Assembly (NCBI GenBank): GCA_937911505.1
Contig: CALEMF010000020.1
Location: 27,954-91,953 of the forward strand
DNA length: 64,000 nt
Origin: an uncultured Cytophagales bacterium
Lineage (GTDB): Bacteria > Bacteroidota > Bacteroidia > Cytophagales > Thermonemataceae
Direction: 5' to 3'
The notes beneath the pieces are model-generated. The model was not told where the DNA came from. It saw only the letters and a list, made by a program, of their open reading frames with translations, and did not search any database. Below are positions 24,801 through 34,090 of the stretch, one piece after another. Positions within the stretch are counted from its first letter, which is position 1. Each line of letters begins with the position of its first letter. A program made the translations under genes and the position numbers.

Positions 24801-25916
24801 ATGGTACACTTACCATATTACATTGTTTTATCCTATACACCTCTTATGAAACTTATATCTTCTGAAATAGAGGCTTTTAAAGCATTATTATTTAGCCCTA
24901 AAACCTACGAGTTGGCTATTGAAATGAGTAAAAGTGCCATTCATTTACAACGGATCATTACAGAAATGAGTCAGCGTTTTCAACGTGCTTTTCCTTTTAG
25001 TAATGATACTTTTCAGGAGATTGTACGGTCACAACATTTAGACTTAAGTCACCAAAGCTTAGAGACGCTCCAGTCGGCGGTAGAAGTATTAGAAAATTTA
25101 CAGAGCTTAGATTTATCTTACAACCAGTTCTCCTATGTTCCCACTGTCGTCAATAAATTGGCTTATTTAACCTCCTTAGATTTATCAAGTAATCGTATTC
25201 AACATCTTTCTCAGGAGCTCAACGGGCTATCTGCTTTACAGGTATTAAAAATGAGAAACAATCGACTTACTTCACTACCTAAAGATACCTTACCAGCCAC
25301 ACTTACACACTTAGATTTATCTAACAATGTACTGGAGCACATTCCTTCACAATTAGCAGAAATAGGCAACTTGGTTTCTCTCAACATAGCCCACAATCCT
25401 TTTACCCATTTAGACTTATCGCTTGTTCAACAAGTAAAGTATTTGCAGTTGAATCGAAGTTTGCCCCTGCCACAGCTTTCTCCTACTATTGGTCAGTTTA
25501 CTCACTTGAAAGAGCTCAACTTAGCTTTTAATCGGCTTCAACGTATTCCTAGAGAAGTAGGTAATTTATCTCGACTAGAAACGCTCCACCTCGAACAGAA
25601 TGAATTAGTAAGCTTACCCGATACCTTAGGACAACTTCGCCACTTGGACAGTCTTTACTTGCATGGTAATCAGTTTACCTCTTTTCCAATAGCCATTACG
25701 CAACTCCATCAACTCACTGAGCTCACCTTACTAGGGAATCAGATCACGACGATTCCCACACAGATTGGGCAATTAAAGCAACTCAAAAGATTTACGCTAC
25801 AGCGTAACCCGCTCTCTCCTGAAGAAATACATAAAGTGAGAACTTTTCTGCCGCACTGTAAAATTTACTTTTTGTGTTATTTACCCATCAAGATCAAGCC
25901 CAAAACGTTGTTGTAA
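24801..25916 (+). CDS. leucine-rich-repeat protein
   Basis: The protein has up to 371 residues with about ten LRR units from residue 75 on, of the form LxxLDLSxNxLxxLPxxIxxL (for example NLQSLDLSYNQFSYVPTVV and HLKELNLAFNRLQRIPREVG). A helical N-terminal cap of about 70 residues precedes them. An alternative start at MKLISSEI, 15 codons later, is equally plausible. No signal peptide or T9SS domain is seen, so it is probably cytoplasmic. Its last 36 bp overlap the 3' end of dnaX on the other strand. LRR solenoids bind proteins; the partner is unknown. The 291 bp upstream hold the winged-helix operator and nothing else recognised. Confidence 0.8.
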   Translation: MVHLPYYIVLSYTPLMKLISSEIEAFKALLFSPKTYELAIEMSKSAIHLQRIITEMSQRFQRAFPFSNDTFQEIVRSQHLDLSHQSLETLQSAVEVLENLQSLDLSYNQFSYVPTVVNKLAYLTSLDLSSNRIQHLSQELNGLSALQVLKMRNNRLTSLPKDTLPATLTHLDLSNNVLEHIPSQLAEIGNLVSLNIAHNPFTHLDLSLVQQVKYLQLNRSLPLPQLSPTIGQFTHLKELNLAFNRLQRIPREVGNLSRLETLHLEQNELVSLPDTLGQLRHLDSLYLHGNQFTSFPIAITQLHQLTELTLLGNQITTIPTQIGQLKQLKRFTLQRNPLSPEEIHKVRTFLPHCKIYFLCYLPIKIKPKTLL

Positions 25917-27554
25917 TGTTATGAGATGCTTGTTTTTTTTGGCCAAGTACTTCAGTTTGTCACGAGCGGTGTAGGGTTTGGTATTCTCTTGGGTAGATTT
26001 GGCTAAGGTAGCTTCAATCTGAATGGTTGGGTGATTAAGCTGCTCTCTCAAATACTGTAACCAAGTAGGCTTGAGCGTCTGGAAATTATCCATTTGGATA
26101 GGATTAGTCAGTGCCAAGTGAATGGTAGGCGCTTCCCAAGTAAAGTCTCTGTTAAGGATGATATGCTGTTTGATATCTTCTTTGTGGTGAGCTGCTAAGC
26201 CTTTCCAAGCATTTTTTACTTCTTCTTCGCTTACAGAAGAGGGCACTGCCTCTATCACCTTTACTTCTTCTACGGTTGCTTGTGGTGTTTCATTAGTTTT
26301 CTCTTCTTTATATACTTTTTTTTCTTCTAATATTTGTTTAGAAGGGATTTTTACGGTAGCCTTAAAATCTTTCTTTGTATAGAGAGTTGACTTCCCTTCT
26401 ACTGCATTAGGCTTTTTTTTTTGACCCTCTTCTTGAGAAGATTCAGCAAGTTGTATAGTACGCTGAATATAAGCCATCTTTATGAGTGTAAGTTCTACGT
26501 GTAATCGTTGATTTTTACTTGTTTTATAGTGTTGGTCACATAAGCTTGCCAAATTCATAGCAGTCACTAAAAACGAGCGCGTAGTCTTCTGTGATTGTAC
26601 CAAATAACGTTCCTTTACCCCTTCTGTCACCTCTAGTAAAGTAGTTGTTTGAGGGTCTTTGGCTACTAGTAAATTCCGCAGATGTGAGGACAAGCCTACA
26701 ATAAATTGATGCCCATCGAAGCCTTTCTTAAGAATCTCATTAAAAATGAGTAAAGCTTGGCTTACTTCCTCCTCTAGTAGTGCTTCTGTCATCCTGAAAT
26801 AGTAATCATAGTCTAGAATATGGAGGTTCTCTACCGTTTGCTCGTAGGTGATGGTACGATCAGTAGAGAAAGTAACCAACATATCAAACATAGAGAGTGC
26901 ATCTCGCAAACCACCTTCTGCTTTCTCAGCAATAAGATGTAGCGCTTCTGGGCTAGCATTTATTTGTTCTTGTGCAGCAATTTTTGCCAAGTGTCTTGTA
27001 ATATCTTGTATCTGTATACGATTGAAGTCGAATATTTGACAACGTGACAAAATCGTGGGAATAATTTTGTGTTTTTCTGTGGTAGCCAAGATGAAAATAG
27101 CGTAGCTGGGAGGCTCTTCCAATGTTTTCAAGAAAGCATTGAAAGCCGCATTGGAAAGCATGTGCACCTCATCAATGATGTAGATTTTGTACTTACCCGA
27201 CTGTGGAGGATAACGCACTTGATCGACTAGATGACGAATATCCTCTACGGAGTTGTTGGAAGCGGCATCTAGCTCGTGGATATTAAGAGAAGCATTATTT
27301 TGAAAGCTACGACAAGAGTCGCAAACGCCACAAGCCTCTCCTGCTTCGGTGAGTTGTTGGCAGTTAATTGTTTTGGCTAAGATGCGAGCACAGGTTGTTT
27401 TACCCACTCCTCTCGGCCCACAAAATAAAAAGGCTTGAGCCAAGTGGTTATTAATGATAGCATTTTTTAGGGTAGTAGTAATATGTGACTGCCCTACTAC
27501 TGCCTCAAAAGTAGTAGGTCTGTACTTACGGGCTGATACAACAAAGTCTTCCAT
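25881..27554 (-). CDS. dnaX: DNA polymerase III subunit gamma/tau
   Basis: The 557-residue clamp-loader ATPase has Walker A GPRGVGKT (residues 46-53), zinc-finger cysteines 65, 75, 78 and 81, Walker B YIIDEVHML and the SRC motif ILSRCQIF. A tau-like C-terminal extension with a low-complexity Lys/Glu linker (about 380-440) follows. It couples the clamp loader to the replicative polymerase. The 3' end overlaps a convergent LRR gene by 36 bp. A lone receiver gene 53 bp upstream on the same strand may share its transcript. Confidence 0.96.
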   Translation of the reverse strand: MEDFVVSARKYRPTTFEAVVGQSHITTTLKNAIINNHLAQAFLFCGPRGVGKTTCARILAKTINCQQLTEAGEACGVCDSCRSFQNNASLNIHELDAASNNSVEDIRHLVDQVRYPPQSGKYKIYIIDEVHMLSNAAFNAFLKTLEEPPSYAIFILATTEKHKIIPTILSRCQIFDFNRIQIQDITRHLAKIAAQEQINASPEALHLIAEKAEGGLRDALSMFDMLVTFSTDRTITYEQTVENLHILDYDYYFRMTEALLEEEVSQALLIFNEILKKGFDGHQFIVGLSSHLRNLLVAKDPQTTTLLEVTEGVKERYLVQSQKTTRSFLVTAMNLASLCDQHYKTSKNQRLHVELTLIKMAYIQRTIQLAESSQEEGQKKKPNAVEGKSTLYTKKDFKATVKIPSKQILEEKKVYKEEKTNETPQATVEEVKVIEAVPSSVSEEEVKNAWKGLAAHHKEDIKQHIILNRDFTWEAPTIHLALTNPIQMDNFQTLKPTWLQYLREQLNHPTIQIEATLAKSTQENTKPYTARDKLKYLAKKNKHLITLQQRFGLDLDG

Positions 27555-27607
27555 ATTGTAAACTTACGAACTCTGGCGAAAAGTAGGAAACCTTTTACGA
27601 AGGAAAT

Positions 27608-28015
27608 TCACGAAAGTATTTTTGCTGTTTTTTCAACAGCCTCTGATAGTTTCAGCTTGTTCAAAGGCTTCGTAATATAGCCTATCACACAGTCGTAAGC
27701 AGCCGCTTTTTCCATATCTTTGTTATCGATCGAAGAAGAAAGCATGAAAATTTTCTTGTACTGCAATTTGGTATCATCCAGTTGTAAAAATAACTCTATA
27801 AACTCCCAGCCGTCTATTTCTGGCATATTGATATCCAATAAAATAATAGTAGGCTGTTTATCTATGGGTGCTTCCTCTATGAAAGAAAGTGCCTCTTTGG
27901 CGGCAAGAAAAGCGTGGATGGTATGATGCTTAAAATATCTTTTGATGATAGACTCACATACTAAGTTATTAATGTTATCATCGTCAATTATGAGGTAAGA
28001 GTAGTTATGTTCCAT
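27608..28015 (-). CDS. single-domain response regulator (CheY-like)
   Basis: The 135 residues make one receiver domain. The acidic pocket is DDD near residues 11-13, the phospho-acceptor is the Asp in LLDINMPEIDGWEF, a switch Ser lies in FMLSSS, and the conserved Lys is in GYITKPL. No output domain is present. Such lone receivers in Bacteroidota relay signals to hybrid kinases or bind partners. The large kinase-less sensor 4 kb away is a conceivable but unproven partner. Confidence 0.9.
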   Translation of the reverse strand: MEHNYSYLIIDDDNINNLVCESIIKRYFKHHTIHAFLAAKEALSFIEEAPIDKQPTIILLDINMPEIDGWEFIELFLQLDDTKLQYKKIFMLSSSIDNKDMEKAAAYDCVIGYITKPLNKLKLSEAVEKTAKILS

Positions 28016-28336
28016 ATACTTGCACGATTCTCAGCTATACACTAGGTGTCAGAAGGCTAGTTTTCTCCGTCTGTTATTACAAGGTAATATTTTTTGTGAT
28101 ACGTACCAACGGATAAAGTAATCAAATCGAGCACGAGTAACGCAAGAAAGTTCGTATAAATCAAGGGTGCTTCTAGAGTGGCATGCCCTCAGTCTAGTAA
28201 TGTTCGTTACTATACTATTGTGCTTCAATCTAGTACATGTAATAAATTTGTATATTTACAAGCAACTTTTGCAATAAGCAAAGCGGTTATGTATTTACCA
28301 TAAAGCGTATTTATAGCAACACGTATGTAGATTTAT
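28016..28336. other. intergenic region upstream of the T9SS subtilase
   Basis: This 321-bp stretch separates the divergent receiver and subtilase genes. Apart from a candidate subtilase promoter at 28217-28250, no further coding frame, repeat or RNA gene was recognised. Confidence 0.5.
28217..28250 (+). promoter_or_regulatory. candidate promoter of the subtilase gene
   Basis: ATTG (28217-28220) and TAAATTTG (28243-28250) are separated by 22 bases and match the Bacteroidota -33/-7 pattern. The 5' leader would be about 80 bases. Confidence 0.5.
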
Positions 28337-31300
28337 ATGAAAATAACACTTACCTTATTCTTCCTGCTACTCATTTCTGCGGAAGGAATTTCACAGCACA
28401 CTATGCCACCTTATCAAACTGATAAGATCGTATTCAAAGTAAAAGCAACAGCCTACAAATCCAACGGTAGGACACTACAGCAAGAACAACTTCTTAGTAC
28501 AACAGTATTGCAACAAGTAAGTACTTCCTCTCCTACGCAACGTTTCCCTGAACTTAAACGTATAGATCCGCGCCAGCGAAATGTACGTAATGTACCACTT
28601 GTTGATCTTTCCCGTATCTATACGCTTACACTTAAACCGGGTGTCAGTGTATCACAAGCCTTACAAACCCTTAGAAGCGATCCAGATATTGAGTATGCTG
28701 AACCTATTTATAATTATCAGCCACTTTATACCCCCAACGATCCAGGAGCCGACCCAGCCAGTGGTAGTGAATATTACCAGTGGTATCTAGACAAAATTGA
28801 TGCTTTTGAAGCTTGGGATATCCAAAAAGGAGACCCTAATACGATTATTGGAATTATAGATTATGGTTTCAGGCTTACCCACGAAGACCTCACTACGAAC
28901 CTGCATCCTGATTATTATGACCTTGGTAACAACGATAAAGACCTGACTCTTCCAGGCTCCTTCGGCTACCACGGTTGTGCTGTATCAGGAGTGGCCTCAG
29001 CTACTCCTGATAACGGCGTAGGTATTGCAGGAGTAGGTTTTAACTGTAGTTATTTACCCATCAAGGCTGTCTCAGACAATGGCGCGTCCTTTGCGCTAGA
29101 AGCGTCACTGGCTTACTTAGCTAGTAGAGGCGTGGCTGTTATCAATATGTCGTTTGGGAGAAGAGAACGCGCTGGCGGGTACTCTCGTTATGAGGAAGAC
29201 CTTTTCAATTACTACACTATTAATGAGAACATCGTTTTAGTAGCTGCGGGCGGACAAAAAAGTGCAGGTACAGAAGAACGCTGGTATCCTGCTAGCTATC
29301 GTAATGTGATTGGTGTAGGGGGCTCTCGCCAAGACGACAGAAAAGATAGCCAAAGTGATTATAGCTATGAAATCAACCTCCTTGCGCCCTATCGAAGTAT
29401 TTACACTACCTATAATCGTAATGACAGCGACTATTTTCCAGCTTCAGGTATCTCTGGAACTTCTTTTTCTGCCCCACAAGTAGCGGCAGCAGCAGCCTTG
29501 GTACGTACACAATATCCTAGTCTATCTGCCCTACAAGTGAAGGCTCGTTTAGAGGCTACTGCCGATGACGTAGAAGCCTTGAACAGCCCAACGTTGGCTG
29601 GTAAAATTGGGCAAGGCCGCCTGAATGTACATCAAGCGATCGCTGCTACCGATGTACGCTATATAACTTCTACACAACAAAGCTATGCTGGGAAGTCACA
29701 CCTGATGGCTGGTGATACCACTACACTTGTCTGTAATTTTCAGAACTGGCTAGAAGGTACCAACAACCTAGAAGCTACGCTTTCTAGTACTTCCCCTTTC
29801 GTAACTGTTACGCAAGCCAATGTAGCTTTAGGAGCAGTATCTGCTAATGGAAGTACCAATAATACGAATAATCCATTTGTATTGATAGTAGACGAAGATA
29901 TTCCTCCAGGCACTGAGGTTTATTTACGTATCGACTACCGTGACGGTGACGCCTTGAATTTCGAGTACTTCAGTGTTTTAGTGAGTCCTCAATATTATAC
30001 CATTGCTAAAAATCAACTAGCATTTACACTAAGAAATAACGGACAGATAGCCACCTACTTCGACTGTAGTTACTGTGAGGATATTGCTTACCAAGGTAGT
30101 TCACTGGCTACCTCTGCTGGCCTACTCATTGCCAACAGGGCTCCTAATCCTAGTATAGCGAGTACGGTCAGTTGGTACTTTCCTGGTAATCCACAATTTA
30201 AAAGTAGCGACTTCACCGTGACTGAGACTTTTAGAACAATACAGAACACAGAAGACTTCGAACAAGCAGAGGTTACTTTTACCGATACTACAAGTAATCC
30301 TTTTGCAGTAGGCGTTTTTGTAAAGCAACAGGTGTACGCTTGGAAAGAAGCGCCCAATGATAAATTCGTTGTAGTACGCTATGATGTAACTAACATTACA
30401 GAGGAAGCCCTAGAGGATTTTTATGTAGGTTTATTTGTAGATTGGGACATACATGATCCTACTAAAAATAAGGCCAGTTGGGATGCTGCTAATCAACTGG
30501 GTTACGTTTACAGTATAGATAAACCCTATGGAGGGCTAAAGCTACTGACCGAGCAGAACGTCAATTACTTTGCTATTGATCATGATAATGCCAACGGCGC
30601 AGGTATTCAGCTTACTGACATTTTCGATTTGAATGAGCAGTACGGCTCTTTAGCGAGTGGTACTACCCATACAGAAGCGGGCATTACTGGAGAAGGAAAT
30701 AATGTAGCACACACCCTTTCTGCTCATATTCCCTTACTACCAAAAGGCAGTACAGAAACAATTGCTTTTGCCATTTTAGTAGATGACGACTTTACCAGTC
30801 TACAGCAAACAGCTTTACAAGCGCAAGAAACTTTCTTAGCCTATAATACCAGTGAACAGCCTGCTATTGATAATTTGTTAAGTGTATGCCCCGGAGAGGA
30901 GGCAATCTTAGCGCCTACCAATGGAACACAGTTTAAGTTTTATAATAATACAGGCTTTACATCCCCATTAGCTAGTGGCGCTTCTTATCAAACGGAGCGT
31001 ATTGATACTGCTCAAAAATACTATATTGTACACGAAGATGAAACAAAGCTTTATCCTAGCGCACCGTTTGCTGTAGACATACAGATCAAAACGCCTGCTG
31101 TAGGGTTTACTACTAGCCAAGACACTTTGAATTTATTTACAGGCAATACTTTGCTCCTTACAGATACAACTGCCCAACAGGCAAGCTCTATTTGGCGCAT
31201 CAACGATGAAGAAAAGCAAGGGAAAGAGGTAGCTTATACCTTCACAGAAACGGGTAATTATACCATACAGTTATCAAGCACCGACCAGAGAGGTTGTAAT

Positions 31301-31567
31301 GATACGGTTACACGCTCTTTTGTAGTTGTCAACCGTCCACCTACACGTCTTTTTCCTAATCCTGCCAACCAGCAGGTCACTGTAGAAACTTACTTTGATC
31401 ACTTTGATTGGCAAATTAAAGATGCGTTGGGCGTTCCATTAAAGTCTGGAGAGAGCGGTGCCTACCAGACAGTCTTGCCTATACAAGATTTACAAGCAGG
31501 TATTTACTTCGTAGAGGTGCGGTCTCAAGGTGAGCGCCATTTACAAAAGCTAATGATTAGCCGATAA
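28337..31567 (+). CDS. T9SS-exported S8 subtilisin-family peptidase
   Basis: The 1076 residues begin with a signal peptide (about 1-20) and a prodomain-like region (about 28-130). The S8 catalytic domain (about 145-440) has Asp175 (in IIDYGF), His212 (in GYHGCAVSG) and Ser376 (in GTSFSAP). The oxyanion-hole Asn expected in an AAGN motif is Gly306 here (VAAGGQKS). Beta-rich modules and a PKD-like segment (SIWRINDEEKQG...) follow. The end is a type-A T9SS sorting domain (RLFPNPANQQVTVE ... LQAGIYFVEV ... KLMISR). It is therefore secreted or surface-anchored. Its last 18 bp overlap deoC on the other strand. Confidence 0.9.
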   Translation: MKITLTLFFLLLISAEGISQHTMPPYQTDKIVFKVKATAYKSNGRTLQQEQLLSTTVLQQVSTSSPTQRFPELKRIDPRQRNVRNVPLVDLSRIYTLTLKPGVSVSQALQTLRSDPDIEYAEPIYNYQPLYTPNDPGADPASGSEYYQWYLDKIDAFEAWDIQKGDPNTIIGIIDYGFRLTHEDLTTNLHPDYYDLGNNDKDLTLPGSFGYHGCAVSGVASATPDNGVGIAGVGFNCSYLPIKAVSDNGASFALEASLAYLASRGVAVINMSFGRRERAGGYSRYEEDLFNYYTINENIVLVAAGGQKSAGTEERWYPASYRNVIGVGGSRQDDRKDSQSDYSYEINLLAPYRSIYTTYNRNDSDYFPASGISGTSFSAPQVAAAAALVRTQYPSLSALQVKARLEATADDVEALNSPTLAGKIGQGRLNVHQAIAATDVRYITSTQQSYAGKSHLMAGDTTTLVCNFQNWLEGTNNLEATLSSTSPFVTVTQANVALGAVSANGSTNNTNNPFVLIVDEDIPPGTEVYLRIDYRDGDALNFEYFSVLVSPQYYTIAKNQLAFTLRNNGQIATYFDCSYCEDIAYQGSSLATSAGLLIANRAPNPSIASTVSWYFPGNPQFKSSDFTVTETFRTIQNTEDFEQAEVTFTDTTSNPFAVGVFVKQQVYAWKEAPNDKFVVVRYDVTNITEEALEDFYVGLFVDWDIHDPTKNKASWDAANQLGYVYSIDKPYGGLKLLTEQNVNYFAIDHDNANGAGIQLTDIFDLNEQYGSLASGTTHTEAGITGEGNNVAHTLSAHIPLLPKGSTETIAFAILVDDDFTSLQQTALQAQETFLAYNTSEQPAIDNLLSVCPGEEAILAPTNGTQFKFYNNTGFTSPLASGASYQTERIDTAQKYYIVHEDETKLYPSAPFAVDIQIKTPAVGFTTSQDTLNLFTGNTLLLTDTTAQQASSIWRINDEEKQGKEVAYTFTETGNYTIQLSSTDQRGCNDTVTRSFVVVNRPPTRLFPNPANQQVTVETYFDHFDWQIKDALGVPLKSGESGAYQTVLPIQDLQAGIYFVEVRSQGERHLQKLMISR

Positions 31568-32215
31568 GGCCTCTGCAATAGCAACTCCTGAGGAAGTTCC
31601 TATGATTTCAGCCCCTGCCTCCAGCATGGTTTGCACTTGCGCAGGGGTTTTAATACCTCCTGATGCCTTTATACCAACATAATCAGGTAAGAGGCTTTTT
31701 ATGTAAGCAATTTGTTTGGCTTGTGCACCTGATGGAGCAAAACCTGTTGAGGTTTTTATAAAATCAACCCCTGCTTGTGTACAAAGTTGACAGGCTTTTT
31801 CAATTTCTGTATCGTCTAAATACGCCGTTTCAATAATGACTTTCACCAACTTTTCGTGTTCGTGTGCTAGCTTTGTAAGCTGTGCAAATTCGATCTTTAC
31901 CCAGTCATAAGCACCAGATTTGAAGGCAGAAAGGCACATCACAATATCTACCTCATCTGCGCCGTCTGCGATGGCTGTTTGTAGCTCTTGGCGTTTGGTA
32001 GCAGTACGTTGATAACCCAAAGGGAAACCCACCACCGTGACGACTTTCAAGGAAGTATCGCCCAACTCTCGCTTTACCTTCTTTACCCAATAGGGCGGTA
32101 TACAAACCCCTCTAAAAGGATATTTTTTCACTTCTTTTATAAGTTGTTCTACTTGTTGATAAGTGATAAGAGGGTCTAGTGAGGTATGCTCTAGTGTAGA
32201 GAGGATCGTTGTCAT
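31550..32215 (-). CDS. deoC: deoxyribose-phosphate aldolase
   Basis: The 221-residue class I aldolase cleaves 2-deoxyribose 5-phosphate to glyceraldehyde 3-phosphate and acetaldehyde. Active-site residues align with E. coli DeoC: Asp90 (GADEVDIV), Schiff-base Lys154 (DFIKTSTGF) and Lys183 (GIKASGGI). Length is typical of the short DeoC group. No other nucleoside-salvage gene is adjacent. The 3' end overlaps the convergent subtilase gene by 18 bp. Confidence 0.95.
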   Translation of the reverse strand: MTTILSTLEHTSLDPLITYQQVEQLIKEVKKYPFRGVCIPPYWVKKVKRELGDTSLKVVTVVGFPLGYQRTATKRQELQTAIADGADEVDIVMCLSAFKSGAYDWVKIEFAQLTKLAHEHEKLVKVIIETAYLDDTEIEKACQLCTQAGVDFIKTSTGFAPSGAQAKQIAYIKSLLPDYVGIKASGGIKTPAQVQTMLEAGAEIIGTSSGVAIAEALSANH

Positions 32216-32242
32216 AATCGTGCTATTCTTTGCTTGGGTAAA

Positions 32243-33268
32243 TTAATACAGAATGTGGTCTTTAGGCGCTACTTTCTCTGGTAAATCAGGCTCATCTAGC
32301 ATGTCTCTTAGGTCTATTTCGATGGTTCTTGTAAGAGCTGTCATGGGTACATCATTGGGACGATTTTCAAAAGGATCTTCGCTGTTGTCACCTACAGCTT
32401 CCCAAGTAAGAAATATCCAAGTGATGAGAATGGAGACAGGGATCATCAAGAAAGAGAAAGCTGAAGGTAAGGTTTGAGTGGCGTTACTATCAAAAATATC
32501 TAAGAGACCCAATGGAAGTAAAAGGGCGAAGATATAAACAAACACTTTACTAAAGAAAGCATACTGCCTTGGGAAAGGTGTATTCTTAATGCGCTCACAT
32601 TTTCCTTGAAAGTTGTAGCATTCCTCTAGGCACTTCATCATCATCATAAAGTCGAAGCCATCCATCAATCCATAGCGCTCTTTTAATAGACGCAAATGAG
32701 CTCCTTGGTTTTTTACAATGTGGGTAGCGATATTTTTACGCTTCTTCAAATCATTTACTTCTTCTTCGCTGAGGTAGGGCGCAATAGTAGCACAAATTTC
32801 TTCGTGGTCGTTATGTCTTTCAGAAAATCGTTCTACAAAAGTATTTTCTTTGATAGAGAAAGAAGTGGGTTTTCTGAGTTGTAGTCGTAAAGCATGTAGC
32901 CAGGCAACGTGACGATAAATCAACCTTCTTTTATGGTCTTGCACTTCTTCTTCTGTTGTATCGTGTACGGTATCCATTGTGATCACGTTCAATACTTGAT
33001 TGCCCCAAGTACGGCTGTAGTTGACAATCGCTCCCCAAATCTTTCTTCCTTCCCAAAAACGGTCGTAGCTTTGGTTATTTTTAAAACCCAGATAGAAGGC
33101 AACGGCTGTACCGATTACAGTAATTGGCTGAAAAGGAACTTTGACAAATCCCCATCCTGCATAGAAATATAGTATGAATATAATGATGGACCATAAAGAG
33201 GCCAACGATACAATTTTCCAAGCATATAGTAAGATGAGGCCAAAACTTATATCTCTTTTAATGTACAT
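32243..33268 (-). CDS. bestrophin-family anion channel
   Basis: The 341-residue protein has the bestrophin/UPF0187 layout. N-terminal membrane helices are followed by FYLGFKNNQSYDRFWEGRKIWGAIVNYSRTW (in part), the defining conserved block; a cytoplasmic helical region and two further membrane helices (about 230-285) come next, and the C-terminus contains ENRPNDVPMTALTRTIEIDL. Bacterial homologues form pentameric channels. It is 27 bp upstream of deoC on the same strand and may share its transcript. Confidence 0.9.
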   Translation of the reverse strand: MYIKRDISFGLILLYAWKIVSLASLWSIIIFILYFYAGWGFVKVPFQPITVIGTAVAFYLGFKNNQSYDRFWEGRKIWGAIVNYSRTWGNQVLNVITMDTVHDTTEEEVQDHKRRLIYRHVAWLHALRLQLRKPTSFSIKENTFVERFSERHNDHEEICATIAPYLSEEEVNDLKKRKNIATHIVKNQGAHLRLLKERYGLMDGFDFMMMMKCLEECYNFQGKCERIKNTPFPRQYAFFSKVFVYIFALLLPLGLLDIFDSNATQTLPSAFSFLMIPVSILITWIFLTWEAVGDNSEDPFENRPNDVPMTALTRTIEIDLRDMLDEPDLPEKVAPKDHILY

Positions 33269-33308
33269 AAGGGGTGTTAATTTATCTCACGTTACTGAGG
33301 TGAATAGA

Positions 33309-33316
33309 CAAAAATA
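33309..33316 (-). promoter_or_regulatory. candidate -7 element of the bestrophin gene
   Basis: The minus-strand sequence TATTTTTG matches TAnnTTTG, 40 bases before the bestrophin start codon. No well-spaced TTG accompanies it. Confidence 0.3.
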
Positions 33317-33523
33317 TTTATGCTACAATAGGTAATAAACTTTTGATTGACATAATACAAAGAAAAAGAAATTCATACAAACGGGTTACTTTGTAAATAA
33401 AAAGATATTAAGGTTGAGTGTTAGCTTACAAAGTGATAAATTGTAAATTGAGATAAACGAATGTATACTTCTAGAGATCATACTACTCTTAAAAGTAATC
33501 ATATAAGTACGAAAATCAATTCC

Positions 33524-34090
33524 ATGAATCAAGCAGTAAGCTACACGGATGAAGACTTAGTGAGGGGTATAAGAGAAAACGATAACCGTATGCTAAGCGT
33601 GGTGTACAAGAAACATTTCTCTATGATTGCCCATTTCATACTTCAAAATAGCGGTACTGAGCAGGAAGCCAAAGATATTTATCAAGAAGCCATTATGGTA
33701 TTTTATGAAAAGCTCCAAGAAGAGCATTTTCTTCTTACCTGCCAAATCAAAACATTTATTTATTCTGTCTGCCGCAGGCTTTGGCTTAAACGCCTTAGAG
33801 AGAAAGGAAAATACGTAGGGAAGGTAGATGATTACGAAGCATTTATTGTTTTTGATGAAACAACCACTGATTTTGAAGAAAAGGAAAAGCAGTTTTCCTC
33901 AATGGCCAAAGCCCTCGATAAGTTAGGTGAGCCCTGTAAAACAATTATTAAGGATTTTTACTTGAAGAATTTATCCATGCAAACCATTGCAGAGAAGATG
34001 GGCTACACCAATGCGGCTAATGCAAAAAACCAAAAATATAAATGTTTCCTGCGCTTGAAAAAAATATTTTTTCAGTGCTATGATCAATAA
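33524..34090 (+). CDS. ECF-type RNA polymerase sigma factor
   Basis: The 188-residue sigma-70 family protein (start at MNQAVSYTDEDL; an in-frame ATG 21 codons upstream is possible) has region 2 with IYQEAIMVFYEKLQEEHF and FIYSVCRRLWLKRLRE, and region 4 with CKTIIKDFYLKNLSMQTIAEKMGYTN. Regions 1 and 3 are missing, as in ECF sigmas. Its last 11 bp overlap the start of a transmembrane anti-sigma/protease fusion, the usual translational coupling of a sigma factor with its inhibitor. Confidence 0.92.
   Translation: MNQAVSYTDEDLVRGIRENDNRMLSVVYKKHFSMIAHFILQNSGTEQEAKDIYQEAIMVFYEKLQEEHFLLTCQIKTFIYSVCRRLWLKRLREKGKYVGKVDDYEAFIVFDETTTDFEEKEKQFSSMAKALDKLGEPCKTIIKDFYLKNLSMQTIAEKMGYTNAANAKNQKYKCFLRLKKIFFQCYDQ

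Noticed and set aside
25881..25916. Convergent overlap of the LRR gene and dnaX as antisense regulation
   Set aside because: The overlap is only 36 bp at the 3' ends; such short tail-to-tail overlaps are common and one more occurs at subtilase/deoC.
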